Shown: positions 54,822 to 63,993, counted from the first letter of the stretch. The stretch is 64,000 nucleotides of DNA from CAZLKN01 sp964560135 (GCA_964560135.1 CAZLKN010000003.1:60743-124742); one strand, 5' to 3'. Program-made: numbers and translations. Notes: generated by a model from the letters alone, not told the origin.

Positions 54822-56315
54822 ATGGAGAGTCAGACCCAAGCGTGGACCGTCGAGATCCAGGAGCAGGAGGAGTGGGACGCCCTCCAGTCCGAGATCGAGC
54901 AGAACCCGAAGCTCGTCGGACGGGTGGTCTCGGTCATCGGCCCGGTGGTCGACGTGGAGTTCGCCCCCGACGCCCTGCCCGAGATCGATTTCGCGCTGAA
55001 GATCCGGCGCGCCGAGCGTGAGGGCCAGCGCACCGTCATCACCGCCGAAGTCGCGCAGCACATCGGTGACAACCGCGTCCGCGCGGTGTGCCTGCAGCCC
55101 ACCGACGGCCTCGTCCGTGGCTCGCGGGCGATCAACACCGGCCGTCCGATCGCGGTGCCCGTCGGCAAGGAGGTCCTCGGGCGGATCTTCAACGTGCTCG
55201 GCGAGGCGATCGACCGCGGTGAGCGCATCGACGTGAAGGAGCGGTGGCCGATCCACCGTCCGGCACCGGAGTTCAAGGACCTCGAACCCCGCAGCGTCAT
55301 GCTGGAGACCGGCATCAAGGTCATCGATCTGCTCGAGCCCTACGTGCAGGGCGGCAAGATCGGCATGTTCGGCGGCGCCGGCGTGGGCAAGACCGTCATC
55401 ATCCAGGAGATGATCGCGCGGGTCGCCAAGGAGCACGGCGGGGTGTCGGTGTTCGCGGGGGTCGGGGAACGCACCCGTGAGGGCAACGACCTCTGGCTGG
55501 AGATGAAGGAATCCGGCGTGCTCGACAAGGTGGCCCTGATCTTCGGCCAGATGGACGAGCCCCCGGGGGTCCGTCTGCGGGTCGGGCTGACCGCGCTGAC
55601 GGTCGCCGAATACTTCCGCGACGTCGAGCGGCAGGACGTGCTGGTGTTCATCGACAACATCTTCCGCTTCGTGCAGGCCGGCTCCGAGGTCTCCACCCTC
55701 CTCGGCCGGATGCCCTCGGCGGTGGGCTACCAGCCGACGCTGTCCGGTGAGATGGGCCAGCTCCAGGAGCGGATCACCTCGACCCGCGGCCGGTCGATCA
55801 CCTCGCTGCAGGCGGTGTACGTGCCCGCCGACGACATCACCGACCCGGCCCCCCACACGACCTTCGCGCACCTCGACGCCACCACGGTGCTCTCGCGGCA
55901 GATCGCCGAGCTCGGCATCTACCCCGCCGTGGACCCGCTGGACTCCACCTCTCGGATCCTCGCGCCGGAGTTCGTCGGTGAGCGCCACTACAACATCGCC
56001 CGGCGGGTGCAGGAGATCCTCCAGCGCTACAAGGACCTCCAGGACATCATCGCGATCCTCGGGATGGACGAGCTGTCCGAGGAGGACAAGATCGTGGTGT
56101 CCCGGGCCCGCAAGGTCCAGCGGTTCCTTTCGCAGCCGTTCTTCGTGGCCGAGCAGTTCACGGGGATCCCCGGCAAGTACACGCCGCTGGAGGAGACCCT
56201 CGACGGATTCGAACGCCTCACCGAGGGCGAGTTCGACGACATCCCCGAGCAGGCGTTCCTGCTCAAGGGCAACATCGACGAGGTCCTCGAAGCCGGCAGG
56301 GAGCTGACGGGGTAG
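54822..56315 (+). CDS. atpD: ATP synthase F1 subunit beta with N-terminal extension
   Basis: A 497-residue catalytic subunit. P-loop GGAGVGKTVIIQEMIA near residue 184, catalytic Glu in VGERTREGNDLW, and the DELSEED sequence MDELSEEDKIVVSRARKVQR (normal). Before the conserved start GRVVSVIGPVVDVEF there are about 32 extra residues (MESQTQAWTVEIQEQEEWDA onward), acidic and probably helical. GGAG lies upstream of the ATG at 54822; no later start is equally good. Confidence 0.96.
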   Translation: MESQTQAWTVEIQEQEEWDALQSEIEQNPKLVGRVVSVIGPVVDVEFAPDALPEIDFALKIRRAEREGQRTVITAEVAQHIGDNRVRAVCLQPTDGLVRGSRAINTGRPIAVPVGKEVLGRIFNVLGEAIDRGERIDVKERWPIHRPAPEFKDLEPRSVMLETGIKVIDLLEPYVQGGKIGMFGGAGVGKTVIIQEMIARVAKEHGGVSVFAGVGERTREGNDLWLEMKESGVLDKVALIFGQMDEPPGVRLRVGLTALTVAEYFRDVERQDVLVFIDNIFRFVQAGSEVSTLLGRMPSAVGYQPTLSGEMGQLQERITSTRGRSITSLQAVYVPADDITDPAPHTTFAHLDATTVLSRQIAELGIYPAVDPLDSTSRILAPEFVGERHYNIARRVQEILQRYKDLQDIIAILGMDELSEEDKIVVSRARKVQRFLSQPFFVAEQFTGIPGKYTPLEETLDGFERLTEGEFDDIPEQAFLLKGNIDEVLEAGRELTG

Positions 56316-56317
56316 TC

Positions 56318-56719
56318 ATGCCGCTGACCGTTTCCGTCGTCACGCCCGAGCGGGAGCTGTATTCCGGCGAGGCCGACTTCGTCGTTGCCCGGGTCGCCGG
56401 CGGCGACATCGGGGTCCTGCCCGGCCACGCGCCCTTCCTGGGGGCCCTGCACCACGAGCGGCTGGTGATCCAGTCCGGCGACACGCACCAGTACGTGGCC
56501 GTGCACGGTGGGTTCCTGGAGATCCATGACGATTCCGTGAGCGTCCTCACGCAGATCGCCGAGCTCGCCGAGGAGATCGACGCCGAACGCGCGCACCGCC
56601 AGAAGGAGAACGCGGAGCGGAAGATCGCGCAGGAGGACACCCACGAGAACCGCGAAAAGCTGCTGCGGGCCACCACCCGCATCAAGACCGCCGCGGAGGC
56701 CGGCCTCCTGAACATCTGA
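56318..56719 (+). CDS. atpC: ATP synthase F1 subunit epsilon
   Basis: A 133-residue subunit. The N-terminal beta sandwich reads LTVSVVTPERELYSGEADFV and GDIGVLPGHAPFLGAL; a C-terminal helical hairpin (EIDAERAHRQKENAERKIAQ) is present and could inhibit ATP hydrolysis. The gene is two bases after atpD and ends the operon. Confidence 0.95.
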   Translation: MPLTVSVVTPERELYSGEADFVVARVAGGDIGVLPGHAPFLGALHHERLVIQSGDTHQYVAVHGGFLEIHDDSVSVLTQIAELAEEIDAERAHRQKENAERKIAQEDTHENREKLLRATTRIKTAAEAGLLNI

Positions 56720-56747
56720 ACGGCCCCGGGTAGCATGGCGGGAGCCC

Positions 56748-58448
56748 ATGCGCCGGATCCTCGTCCTCGTCGTCCTGGTCGCCCTCGCCGGCCCTCCGGC
56801 GTGGTCGACGGGTGCTGTGTCTGCCCAGGAGGGCGTCCCCATCGGGGGGACCGTCCGCTTCGAGCCCGGGCCCGGAACCACGCTCAGCGTCGAGGGACGG
56901 GGGCCCTATCACGGTGCCATCGAGGTGCGGCGGTCCAGCGGCGGGTTGCTTGTCGTCAACGACCTCGAGCTCGAGTCCTACGTGATGGGCATCAACGAGG
57001 TTCCCGCGTCCTGGCCCCTGGAGGCGCTCAAGGCCCAGGCCGTGGCGGCCCGCACCTACGCGTTGTGGGAGCGCGAGAACGGCGTCTGGGCCCGGCACGG
57101 CTTCGACGTCTGCGCGACCACCGCCTGCCAGGTCTACGGGGGCGCGATCGTGGAGCGGAGACGCAACGGGCACCGCTGGATCCGGGCGGTCCGGGAGACG
57201 GAAGGCGAAGTGCTCCTGGACGGCGACCAGCCGATCCTCGCCCGGTACCATGCCTCCTCGGGAGGACGCACCCTCGACAACGAGACGGTGTACCCGTCTT
57301 CCGGCGCCCGCTCCTACCTCGTGGCCGTGGACGACGAAGCCGACGAGGTCTCGCCGCTGCACCGCTGGCAGGTCGACTTCACCCGTGAGCAGATGCAGGA
57401 GATCCTGCGCGCGGGCATCGGGCTGGCCGGGACGCTCGTCGAGATCAGATCGGATCAGGAAGCCCGCCGGGCCCTGGTGCGGACCGAGGGCGGCGAGATC
57501 GAGCTGTCCACCGTGCGGCTGCGGCGGGTCGTCAGCGAGCATGCGCCGCGGCTGTACCCCGATGCCTTCCCGGGCCCCCGTCCCGACGGGCTGCTGATGC
57601 CGCTCACGCTGCCGTCGTCCCGCTACGACGTGGAGACCACGCGGGACGGTTTCCGCTTCCGGGGCCGTGGATACGGACACGGCGTCGGCATGAGCCAGTG
57701 GGGGGCCAAGGGACGCGCCGAGCGTGGCGAGGACCACCGCGAGATCCTGTCCGCCTACTACGGGGGACTGGAGCCCCGGGTGTGGGAAGGACCCACGAGG
57801 ATGCGGGTGGCGCTCGCGCGGGACGCATCGGACGCCGCCATCCTCGGAGACGGCCCCTTCGCGGTCCTTGCCGGCTCCGACGAACTCGCCGCCTCGACCC
57901 TGGGCGCCTGGGGGGTCGAGCCCGGGGGCAGCGGCACGATGCGGGTACTTCCCCCGGAGGGGTTCGACCTGCCGCTGGTGCTGTCCGGGCTCGAGGTCCC
58001 CGACCGGGTGGTGATCGGACCCGAGAACGCCGACGGGGTGGAGATGTCCTTCGTCCTTCCGAAGGCGGCCGAGGTGGAGGCGGTGCTCACCCGTGACGGC
58101 GACCAGGTCGCCTCGGCGGACGGTGTCTTCGACGCGGGCCCGGGCCGGCTTCGGGTCCCCGTCGACCCGGAGACGATCCCGCGGCGCGCCGGCTACACCA
58201 TGACGCTGCGGGCTTTCGACGGCGAGGAGACCGTCACCAGGAGCGCCGACCTCGGCATCGAGCGTCCGCGACGCGTGGGTTGGCTGCCGTTGCTGGTCGC
58301 GATCGTGCTGCTCGGCCTCGCCGGCCGGGCTGTCGTGCGCGACCGCCGTCGTCGCGATTCGCCTCCGTCCGGCCCCGGTCCGGGGGCCGGACCCGAGGAT
58401 CCTCAGTCGTCGACGATCCCCGTCCGGGGACATCCCGTGCAGGGGTAG
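56748..58448 (+). CDS. SpoIID/LytB-domain secreted protein
   Basis: A 566-residue protein. A signal peptide (ILVLVVLVALAGPPAWSTGA) precedes the SpoIID domain at about 60-330, with YVMGINEVPASWPLEALKAQ, AVAARTYALWE and the Gly-rich GRGYGHGVGMSQWGAKGRAE. SpoIID is a lytic transglycosylase in sporulation; in non-sporulating actinobacteria its relatives are cell-wall enzymes. The middle part is beta-rich. A C-terminal membrane helix (GWLPLLVAIVLLGLAGRAVV) and a short basic tail anchor it. A TAGCAT lies upstream. Its 3' end overlaps the convergent metalloprotease gene by about 46 bp. Confidence 0.87.
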   Translation: MRRILVLVVLVALAGPPAWSTGAVSAQEGVPIGGTVRFEPGPGTTLSVEGRGPYHGAIEVRRSSGGLLVVNDLELESYVMGINEVPASWPLEALKAQAVAARTYALWERENGVWARHGFDVCATTACQVYGGAIVERRRNGHRWIRAVRETEGEVLLDGDQPILARYHASSGGRTLDNETVYPSSGARSYLVAVDDEADEVSPLHRWQVDFTREQMQEILRAGIGLAGTLVEIRSDQEARRALVRTEGGEIELSTVRLRRVVSEHAPRLYPDAFPGPRPDGLLMPLTLPSSRYDVETTRDGFRFRGRGYGHGVGMSQWGAKGRAERGEDHREILSAYYGGLEPRVWEGPTRMRVALARDASDAAILGDGPFAVLAGSDELAASTLGAWGVEPGGSGTMRVLPPEGFDLPLVLSGLEVPDRVVIGPENADGVEMSFVLPKAAEVEAVLTRDGDQVASADGVFDAGPGRLRVPVDPETIPRRAGYTMTLRAFDGEETVTRSADLGIERPRRVGWLPLLVAIVLLGLAGRAVVRDRRRRDSPPSGPGPGAGPEDPQSSTIPVRGHPVQG

Positions 58449-59440
58449 GCCGTCTGCAGGCCGGCGATGTCGCCGAGGGCGAGCGTCCGCTTGCGGGTCT
58501 CACCGGGGGCCGTGATGCCGAACATCGTCTGCGCGCTCTGCATCCGCATCCTCAGGTCGAACAGCGACAGCCAGTGCCCGAGCTCGTGGGTGTAGATCGA
58601 GCGGACGTCGAAGGCGCTGCTGTTCAGCGCGGGGCCCCCGAAGACCGCCCAGTCGAGGTTCGAGTTGAGGACGAGGTCGGCGTCCTGGATCTCGTAGGTC
58701 CGGCGGTCGTAGCAGATCGCAGCGGCCCCCACCACCCCGGAGCGCATGGGGGCCCAGGTCACCACGTTCACGCCGTCGTCGCACGAGCCGTCGCCGGCCC
58801 TGCGGGCGAAGGTGGCCGATGACGTTCCCTGCTCCGCGAAGGCCACCTTCGGGTTCCACCGGCTCCACTCCGCGGCGGAGGCCCGCAACTGCGAGCGGGC
58901 GGCGTCCGCCGACGGGGCCCCCGAGGGGCGTCCGGCGTCGTTGTACGCGTAGGCGATGGTGACGTTGCCCGAGGCGTCGGTGGGCCAGCGGGCCTTCCCG
59001 ATCGCGTAGGCCTCGCAGGTGGGGGCCGACGGGCACCCACGCGCCGAGCCCAGGGAGCGGGACGACGCGGTCGGCGCGCCCGCGTAGTGGACACGGACCA
59101 CGAGGCCGAAGCGGTCCGCGGGATCGATCGTGTCGTCGTCGACGGAGGTCGCCGTGGACGTGGGCACCTCGACTTCGACCTTCGGGACGAGGCCGTCGCC
59201 CATGGGGGCGGGCGCGCCGGCGCCCTCCGGTGCCGGCGTCGTCTCCGGTGCGGGCTCGGTGTCCTCGGCGACGGCCGGCGCCGGCTCGGGTTCGGGGGCG
59301 TCCACGCCCGCCGTGCGCATCGCCGTGCCCATTCCGGGCAGGGAGGGAAGGTTCGCGTCCGCGGAGACGGGAGCCGGAGCGAGCGCGCCGAAGGCGAGTG
59401 CGAGTCCTGCGAGCGTGACGATGAGGCGTCGGGGCATCAT
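58403..59440 (-). CDS. Secreted metzincin-like metalloprotease (snapalysin-like zinc site)
   Basis: A 345-residue protein with signal peptide (RLIVTLAGLALAFGALAPAP), a Pro/Glu-rich linker (about 45-85) and a catalytic domain. The zinc site is HELGHWLSLFD: two His, the Glu base and an Asp as the third ligand as in snapalysin, but Ser replaces the usual Gly. MFG could be the Met-turn. Four Cys may form disulphides, and the C-terminal PCTGCPRTG is odd. GGAGGAACC precedes the ATG pair at 59440. It is probably involved in protein or wall turnover. Confidence 0.82.
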   Translation of the reverse strand: MMPRRLIVTLAGLALAFGALAPAPVSADANLPSLPGMGTAMRTAGVDAPEPEPAPAVAEDTEPAPETTPAPEGAGAPAPMGDGLVPKVEVEVPTSTATSVDDDTIDPADRFGLVVRVHYAGAPTASSRSLGSARGCPSAPTCEAYAIGKARWPTDASGNVTIAYAYNDAGRPSGAPSADAARSQLRASAAEWSRWNPKVAFAEQGTSSATFARRAGDGSCDDGVNVVTWAPMRSGVVGAAAICYDRRTYEIQDADLVLNSNLDWAVFGGPALNSSAFDVRSIYTHELGHWLSLFDLRMRMQSAQTMFGITAPGETRKRTLALGDIAGLQTAYPCTGCPRTGIVDD

Positions 59441-59612
59441 GGTTCCTCCATCGCGAACAGGGGTCGGTTGGCCGAGGACCCAGGGTACCGGCCACGGGGG
59501 CCCGGCCACCACCTGCGGCGACGTGTCCCGGCCCCCGGAGAAGGGTAGGGTAGAGACGTCACTTCCTATGGCCGGGCACGAAGCGCCGGTACCCTTACGA
59601 GCAGGAGGCCCG

Positions 59613-60890
59613 ATGGGCGACGTATACGAGATCGAGGGCGGTCCGCAGCTTCACGGCGAGGTCCGCTGCAGCGGGGCCAAGAACTCCGTCCTGAAACTCC
59701 TCACCGCATCGATCCTGGCCTCCGGTACCCACGAGCTGCGCCGGGTCCCGCGCATCATCGAGGTGGACTGGATCTCGGACATCCTGAACCATCTCGGGGG
59801 CCGGGTCTCCTGGACGGGCGAGGGGGTCCTGTCGGTCGAGGTCCCCGAGACCGTCGGGGAGGAGGTCCCCTACGAGCTCGGCAGCCGCATGCGGACCTCG
59901 GTCGCCATGCTCGGCCCGATGCTGGCTCGCCGGGGACGGGCGCGGGTGGCGCTGCCCGGCGGATGCAACCTCGGTCCCCGCGGGATCGACGTGCACGTCC
60001 GCGGCCTGGAGCAGCTCGGCGCCGACATCCACGTGTCCCACGGCTTCCTCGAGGGTTCCGCCCAGCGTCTGCGCGGGACGACCGTCGACCTCGAGTGGCC
60101 CAGCCACACGGCCACCGAGAATCTCATGATGGCCGCCGTCCTCGCCGAGGGTCGCACGACGATCAACAACGCGGCCCGCGAGCCTGAGATCACCGACCTC
60201 GCCACGTTTCTCCAGGGGATGGGGGCCAAGATCACCGGTGCGGGGACCGCGCGCATCGAGATCGAGGGCGTGCACGAGCTGCACCCGTCGTCCCTGGACG
60301 TCATGCCCGACCGGCTCGAGGCCGGCACGTTCCTGTTCGCGGCCGCGGCCACCGGCGGCGACGTCGTCGTGGCCAACATGGTTCCGAAGCACCTCGAGAT
60401 CGTGTTGGAGAAGCTGCGGCAGGCAGGGATGGAGCTGGAGGTCGGCGAGGACCGCGTCAGGATCCGCTCCGACGGACTGCCGCAACCCGTGGACATCTCC
60501 ACGCTGCCGTTCCCCGGGTTCCCGACCGATCTCCAACCGCTGGCGGTGGCGCTCCTCTGCCGGGCCCCCCGCCTGTCGATCGTCACCGAGAACATCTTCG
60601 ACAGCCGGTTCATCTTCGTGGACGAGCTCGCGAGGATGGGGGCCGACATCCGGGTGGACGGACAGTACGCGGTCATCCGCGGGGTGAAGGAGCTCACCGG
60701 GGCGCCCGTCCGCGCCTCGGACCTGCGGGCCGGGGCCGCGCTCGTGGTCGCCGGGCTCGTGGCCGAGGGCAAGACGGTCCTTGAGGACATCCACCACGTC
60801 GATCGCGGCTACGAGCGGCTCGAGGAGAAGCTGCAGACCCTGGGGGCCGGCATCCGTCGCGTCCCCGCGGACGAACTCGCCAGAGCCTGA
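59613..60890 (+). CDS. murA: UDP-N-acetylglucosamine 1-carboxyvinyltransferase
   Basis: A 425-residue enzyme for the first committed step of peptidoglycan synthesis. GEVRCSGAKNSVLKLLTASI holds the conserved Lys-Asn, PGGCNLGPRGIDVHVRGLEQ includes the fosfomycin-target Cys, and PFPGFPTDLQPLAVALLC and ENIFDSRFIFVDELARMGAD are standard. GCAGGAGG precedes the ATG at 59613. It follows the atp operon at a distance, a usual actinobacterial arrangement. Confidence 0.96.
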   Translation: MGDVYEIEGGPQLHGEVRCSGAKNSVLKLLTASILASGTHELRRVPRIIEVDWISDILNHLGGRVSWTGEGVLSVEVPETVGEEVPYELGSRMRTSVAMLGPMLARRGRARVALPGGCNLGPRGIDVHVRGLEQLGADIHVSHGFLEGSAQRLRGTTVDLEWPSHTATENLMMAAVLAEGRTTINNAAREPEITDLATFLQGMGAKITGAGTARIEIEGVHELHPSSLDVMPDRLEAGTFLFAAAATGGDVVVANMVPKHLEIVLEKLRQAGMELEVGEDRVRIRSDGLPQPVDISTLPFPGFPTDLQPLAVALLCRAPRLSIVTENIFDSRFIFVDELARMGADIRVDGQYAVIRGVKELTGAPVRASDLRAGAALVVAGLVAEGKTVLEDIHHVDRGYERLEEKLQTLGAGIRRVPADELARA

Positions 60891-60972
60891 GGCCACGCGG
60901 GCCCGTCACCCCTCGCACGAACGTACGATCCGGGATAGCATCACGGATGCATCCTGCTCCCGGGGAGGGCCC

Positions 60973-61791
60973 ATGACGCAAGCCGCAGTCGATGCCGCCG
61001 CGAAGCGCATCTGCGCATCCGGCCGGGTGGTGGTCCTCACGGGGGCCGGCGTCTCGGCGGAGTCCGGCATCGACACCTTCCGCGACATCGGGGGCCTGTG
61101 GGAACGCTTCGACCCCGACGAGGTCGCCACAGCGTCCGGGTGGCTGCGCTTCCTGATCTCCAAGCCCTGGGAGGCGATCGAGTTCCTGTCCGGGTTGCGC
61201 GAGGTGTTCGCGCGCGCCCGCCCCAATCCCGGCCATGAGGCGCTCGCCGAGCTGGAGCGCCTGGGGCACCTCCGTGCGGTGATCACGCAGAACGTCGACG
61301 GCCTCCACCAGGAGGCCGGCAGCGAGCGTGTCATCGAGATCCACGGCACGTTCACGCGCCGGCGCTGCATGGACTGCGGGCTGCGCGAGACCCTCTCACG
61401 GGAGGCGTTCGTCGAAGACCTCGACGTGATGATCGCCAAGCTCGGCTCCTACCTGGTCAGCCACCCGGCGCACGTGCTTCGCCGCTGCGCATGCGGCGGA
61501 CTGTTCCGCGCCGACATCGTCCACTTCGGCGAGGAGGTCCACGACCTCCCCGAGGCGGTGAAGGAGGTCCGGGAGGCCGAGGTGATGATCGTGTGTGGCA
61601 CGTCCGGTGTGGTCTATCCCGCCGCCGGCCTTCCCGGGCAGGCCAAGGACAACGGTGCATTCCTCGTCGAGGTGAACCCGGAACCGACCGAGCTGTCGGC
61701 GATCGCCGACCTCAATATCCAGGCTGGCGCCGGCGCCGCGCTGCCGGCGCTGGTGCGCGCCGTCCGCGAGCGCCTCGCCACACGGACCTGA
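60973..61791 (+). CDS. Sir2-family NAD-dependent protein deacylase
   Basis: A 272-residue sirtuin. The NAD site is VVVLTGAGVSAESGIDTFRD, then ITQNVDGLHQEAGS, the catalytic His in VIEIHGTF, a zinc site RRCMDCG ... RRCACGG (CxxC and CxC), and VHFGEEV with CGTSGVVYPAAGL. GGGGAGGGCCC precedes the ATG. Deacetylase versus desuccinylase cannot be decided; the Tyr/Arg desuccinylase pair is not seen. The next gene begins 84 bases later. Confidence 0.93.
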   Translation: MTQAAVDAAAKRICASGRVVVLTGAGVSAESGIDTFRDIGGLWERFDPDEVATASGWLRFLISKPWEAIEFLSGLREVFARARPNPGHEALAELERLGHLRAVITQNVDGLHQEAGSERVIEIHGTFTRRRCMDCGLRETLSREAFVEDLDVMIAKLGSYLVSHPAHVLRRCACGGLFRADIVHFGEEVHDLPEAVKEVREAEVMIVCGTSGVVYPAAGLPGQAKDNGAFLVEVNPEPTELSAIADLNIQAGAGAALPALVRAVRERLATRT

Positions 61792-61838
61792 GCCGGCTCG
61801 ACCCCGCGTCACCCCACCGCCCTAGGATGTTCGCTGTC

Positions 61839-61862
61839 GCCCGCCGCACGTGCGCGGCGGGC
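61839..61862 (+). repeat. Stable hairpin before the SCP2-like gene
   Basis: GCCCGCCGC, loop ACGTGC, GCGGCGGGC. It ends 13 bases before the ATG at 61876 and leaves room for a GAAGGA ribosome site. It may be a leader structure of that gene or an incomplete terminator of the sirtuin gene. Confidence 0.5.
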
Positions 61863-61875
61863 CGGGACGCGAAGG

Positions 61876-62316
61876 ATGAGAGTGGCCGACAACGAGTTCG
61901 TCCGTGTGATGGGGCCCGAGCCGTCGGGCCTGGCACAGATGCTCGGGGCGATCGCGCAGATGAACCTGGAGCGCCGTCCCGACCGGGCCCGGTACTTGGA
62001 GGGGAGCGCGGGGGTCGTCCGCATCGTGGCCACCGACGCCGGCGTGGCCGTGGCCCTCGAGTTCCGCGATGGAACGCTGCGGATCTACTCCGGCGACGTG
62101 ACCGCGCCCGCGGACGTGGAGATCTCAGCCGACAGCGAGTCGCTCACCGGGATGTCCTCGGTGCCGCAGCTCGGCCCCCTGCCGCACCCCTTCAAGCGTG
62201 CGGGACGGGCGGCACTGGCCAAGGCGCTGCGCGGCGACGTGAAGGTGCGGGGGGCCGTCCGCAACGGCAAGCTCCTGAAGCGGATGCGCGGCCTGCTCGC
62301 GGTGGACCCGGGTTAG
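61876..62316 (+). CDS. SCP2-like (sterol carrier) domain protein
   Basis: A 146-residue protein. GVVRIVATDAGVAVALEFRD, then VEISADSESLTGMSS and a terminal ALRGDVKVRGAVRNGKLLKR resemble the SCP2 fold that binds lipids or acyl-CoA. The assignment is by pattern and is tentative. A GAAGGAT ribosome site is present. It is five bases before meaB, so the two may work on acyl-CoA metabolism. Confidence 0.6.
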   Translation: MRVADNEFVRVMGPEPSGLAQMLGAIAQMNLERRPDRARYLEGSAGVVRIVATDAGVAVALEFRDGTLRIYSGDVTAPADVEISADSESLTGMSSVPQLGPLPHPFKRAGRAALAKALRGDVKVRGAVRNGKLLKRMRGLLAVDPG

Positions 62317-62321
62317 GTCCC

Positions 62322-63284
62322 GTGGCCGACGTGTCCTCGCTCGTCGACGGCCTGCGCTCCGGTGACCGGCGCGCCGCGGCCCGCCTGATCTCGCTGGTCG
62401 AGGACGGCGCCCCCGAGGCCGCCGCCGTCCTGCGTGAGGTGTACCCGCTGACCGGCCACGCCCGGACCATCGGCGTCACGGGAGCCCCCGGGTCGGGGAA
62501 GTCCACCCTGGTGGACGGGTTGGTTCGCTGCATGCGCGACGAGGACCTCACGGTCGGTGTGATCGCCGTCGACCCCACCTCGCCGTTCTCGGGCGGGGCG
62601 CTGCTCGGGGACCGGGTCCGGATGGGCTCCCATGCGCTGGATCCGGGCGTGTTCATCCGGTCGATGGCAACTCGGGGTCACCTCGGGGGCCTGTCGCTGG
62701 CGGCGCCGGAGGCGATGCGGGTGCTGGAGGCGTCCGGGTCGGATGTCGTGGTCGTGGAGACCGTGGGTGTCGGCCAGTCGGAGGTGGAGGTCGCCAAGCA
62801 GGCCGACACCACGATCGTGGTGCTCGCGCCGGGCATGGGCGACGCGATCCAGGCCGCCAAGGCAGGGATCCTCGAGGTGGCCGACGTGTTCTGCGTGAAC
62901 AAGGCCGACAAGGACGGCGCCGGGGACGCAGCACGCGACCTGCGCAACATGCTCGAGATGGGCGCCGGCCATGACCCCGAGTGGACCCCGCCGATCCTGC
63001 TGACCACCGCTTCGGCGGGCGAGGGCGTGGCGGAGCTGTGGCAGGCGGTACGCGACCACCGGGAGCACCTGGCCCGGGGGGGCCGGCTCGAGGCGCGCCG
63101 CCGCGGCCGGTTCGCCGCCGAGATCCGCGAGATCGCCGGGGAGCGGCTGAAGGCCGCGCTCGAACGGGACGCCGCCGCGATCGACGACCTCACTGCCCGG
63201 GTGCTCGCCCGCGAGCTCGACCCGTACACCGCGGCGCAGGAGCTGCTGTCCGCGCACCTGCCCCAGCTCTTCGGCCAGGGATAG
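62322..63284 (+). CDS. meaB: MeaB/ArgK-type G3E GTPase chaperone
   Basis: A 320-residue GTPase. GVTGAPGSGKSTLVDGLVRC is the P-loop, AVDPTSPFSGGALLGDRVRM and VVETVGVGQSEVEV are the switch motifs, NKAD gives guanine specificity, and a C-terminal helical dimerisation arm follows. It protects and loads adenosylcobalamin on methylmalonyl-CoA mutase. No mutase gene is in the window. GTG at 62322 is used, five bases after the SCP2-like gene. Confidence 0.93.
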   Translation: MADVSSLVDGLRSGDRRAAARLISLVEDGAPEAAAVLREVYPLTGHARTIGVTGAPGSGKSTLVDGLVRCMRDEDLTVGVIAVDPTSPFSGGALLGDRVRMGSHALDPGVFIRSMATRGHLGGLSLAAPEAMRVLEASGSDVVVVETVGVGQSEVEVAKQADTTIVVLAPGMGDAIQAAKAGILEVADVFCVNKADKDGAGDAARDLRNMLEMGAGHDPEWTPPILLTTASAGEGVAELWQAVRDHREHLARGGRLEARRRGRFAAEIREIAGERLKAALERDAAAIDDLTARVLARELDPYTAAQELLSAHLPQLFGQG

Positions 63285-63333
63285 GGGGCTGTCCCCGGTC
63301 CACGTCAACTGTGGAGCTCACCCGGGGTTGCTG

Positions 63334-63344
63334 TATGCTGTAAT
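63334..63344 (+). promoter_or_regulatory. Promoter/operator region of the toxin-antitoxin pair
   Basis: TATGCT (63334-63339) and TGTAAT (63339-63344) are overlapping -10 candidates just before the ATG at 63350. ATGCTGTAATGCAT here is a near-palindromic stretch that the RHH antitoxin could bind. Confidence 0.4.
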
Positions 63345-63349
63345 GCATC

Positions 63350-63583
63350 ATGCGGCGGAGGACTCAGCTCTACCTCGATGAAGACCAGTACCGGTGGCTC
63401 AAGCGGCAGGCGGGTGCGCGCGGGAGCATCGCCGGTGTGATCCGTCGCCTCATCGACTCCGCCCGGGATGCTGCGCGGGTGGATCGTGACGACCCCTTCA
63501 TGGAGTACCTCAGGACCCCACCGGCCCAAGGGGAGGGCACGACCTCCGTCGTGACCCTCGACGAGGATCTGTACGGGCGTTGA
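63350..63583 (+). CDS. Ribbon-helix-helix antitoxin
   Basis: A 77-residue protein. RRRTQLYLDEDQYRWLKRQA and SIAGVIRRLIDSA form a ribbon-helix-helix; the C-terminal VTLDEDLYGR would wrap and inactivate the toxin. It overlaps the PIN gene by four bases. It probably represses its own promoter together with the toxin. Confidence 0.82.
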   Translation: MRRRTQLYLDEDQYRWLKRQAGARGSIAGVIRRLIDSARDAARVDRDDPFMEYLRTPPAQGEGTTSVVTLDEDLYGR

Positions 63584-63993
63584 GGCGGGTCTTCATCGAC
63601 ACGGGCGCTTTCGTCGCTCTGCGCAACACGGGCGAGCGCGAACACCACAGCGCGCGTGCGGCGCTCGACGAGCTGGTCCACGAGCGGGTTGCCCTGTTCA
63701 CGTCGAACTACGTCTTCGCGCAGACCTACACCGCCCTTCTCGTCCGGGTGGGACGCGACGAGGCGGTCGCCTGGGGCCGGGCCTTCCGTGCAGGTCAGCG
63801 GGTCGAGCTGGTCCGAGCCGACGAGGCGATCGAGGACGAGGCATGGCGGATCCTCGAAACGCACGACGACAAGCGGTGGAGCTACGTGGACGCCACGTCC
63901 TTCGCGCTGATGGAGCGGGAGGGGTGCGGGGAGGCGTTCGGGTTCGACGTCCACTTCAAGCAACGAGGATTGCGGCTGATTCCGGGAGGCTGA
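63580..63993 (+). CDS. PIN-domain ribonuclease toxin (VapC-like)
   Basis: A 137-residue PIN protein. FIDTGAFVALRNTGEREHHS carries the first Asp, TSNYVFAQTYTALLVRVG the Glu-equivalent region, and SYVDATSFALMEREG the later Asp residues; GFDVHFKQRGLRLIPG is the usual end. The TTG start at 63580 overlaps the antitoxin stop. VapC-type toxins cut tRNA or rRNA to stop translation. Confidence 0.85.
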   Translation: MRRVFIDTGAFVALRNTGEREHHSARAALDELVHERVALFTSNYVFAQTYTALLVRVGRDEAVAWGRAFRAGQRVELVRADEAIEDEAWRILETHDDKRWSYVDATSFALMEREGCGEAFGFDVHFKQRGLRLIPGG

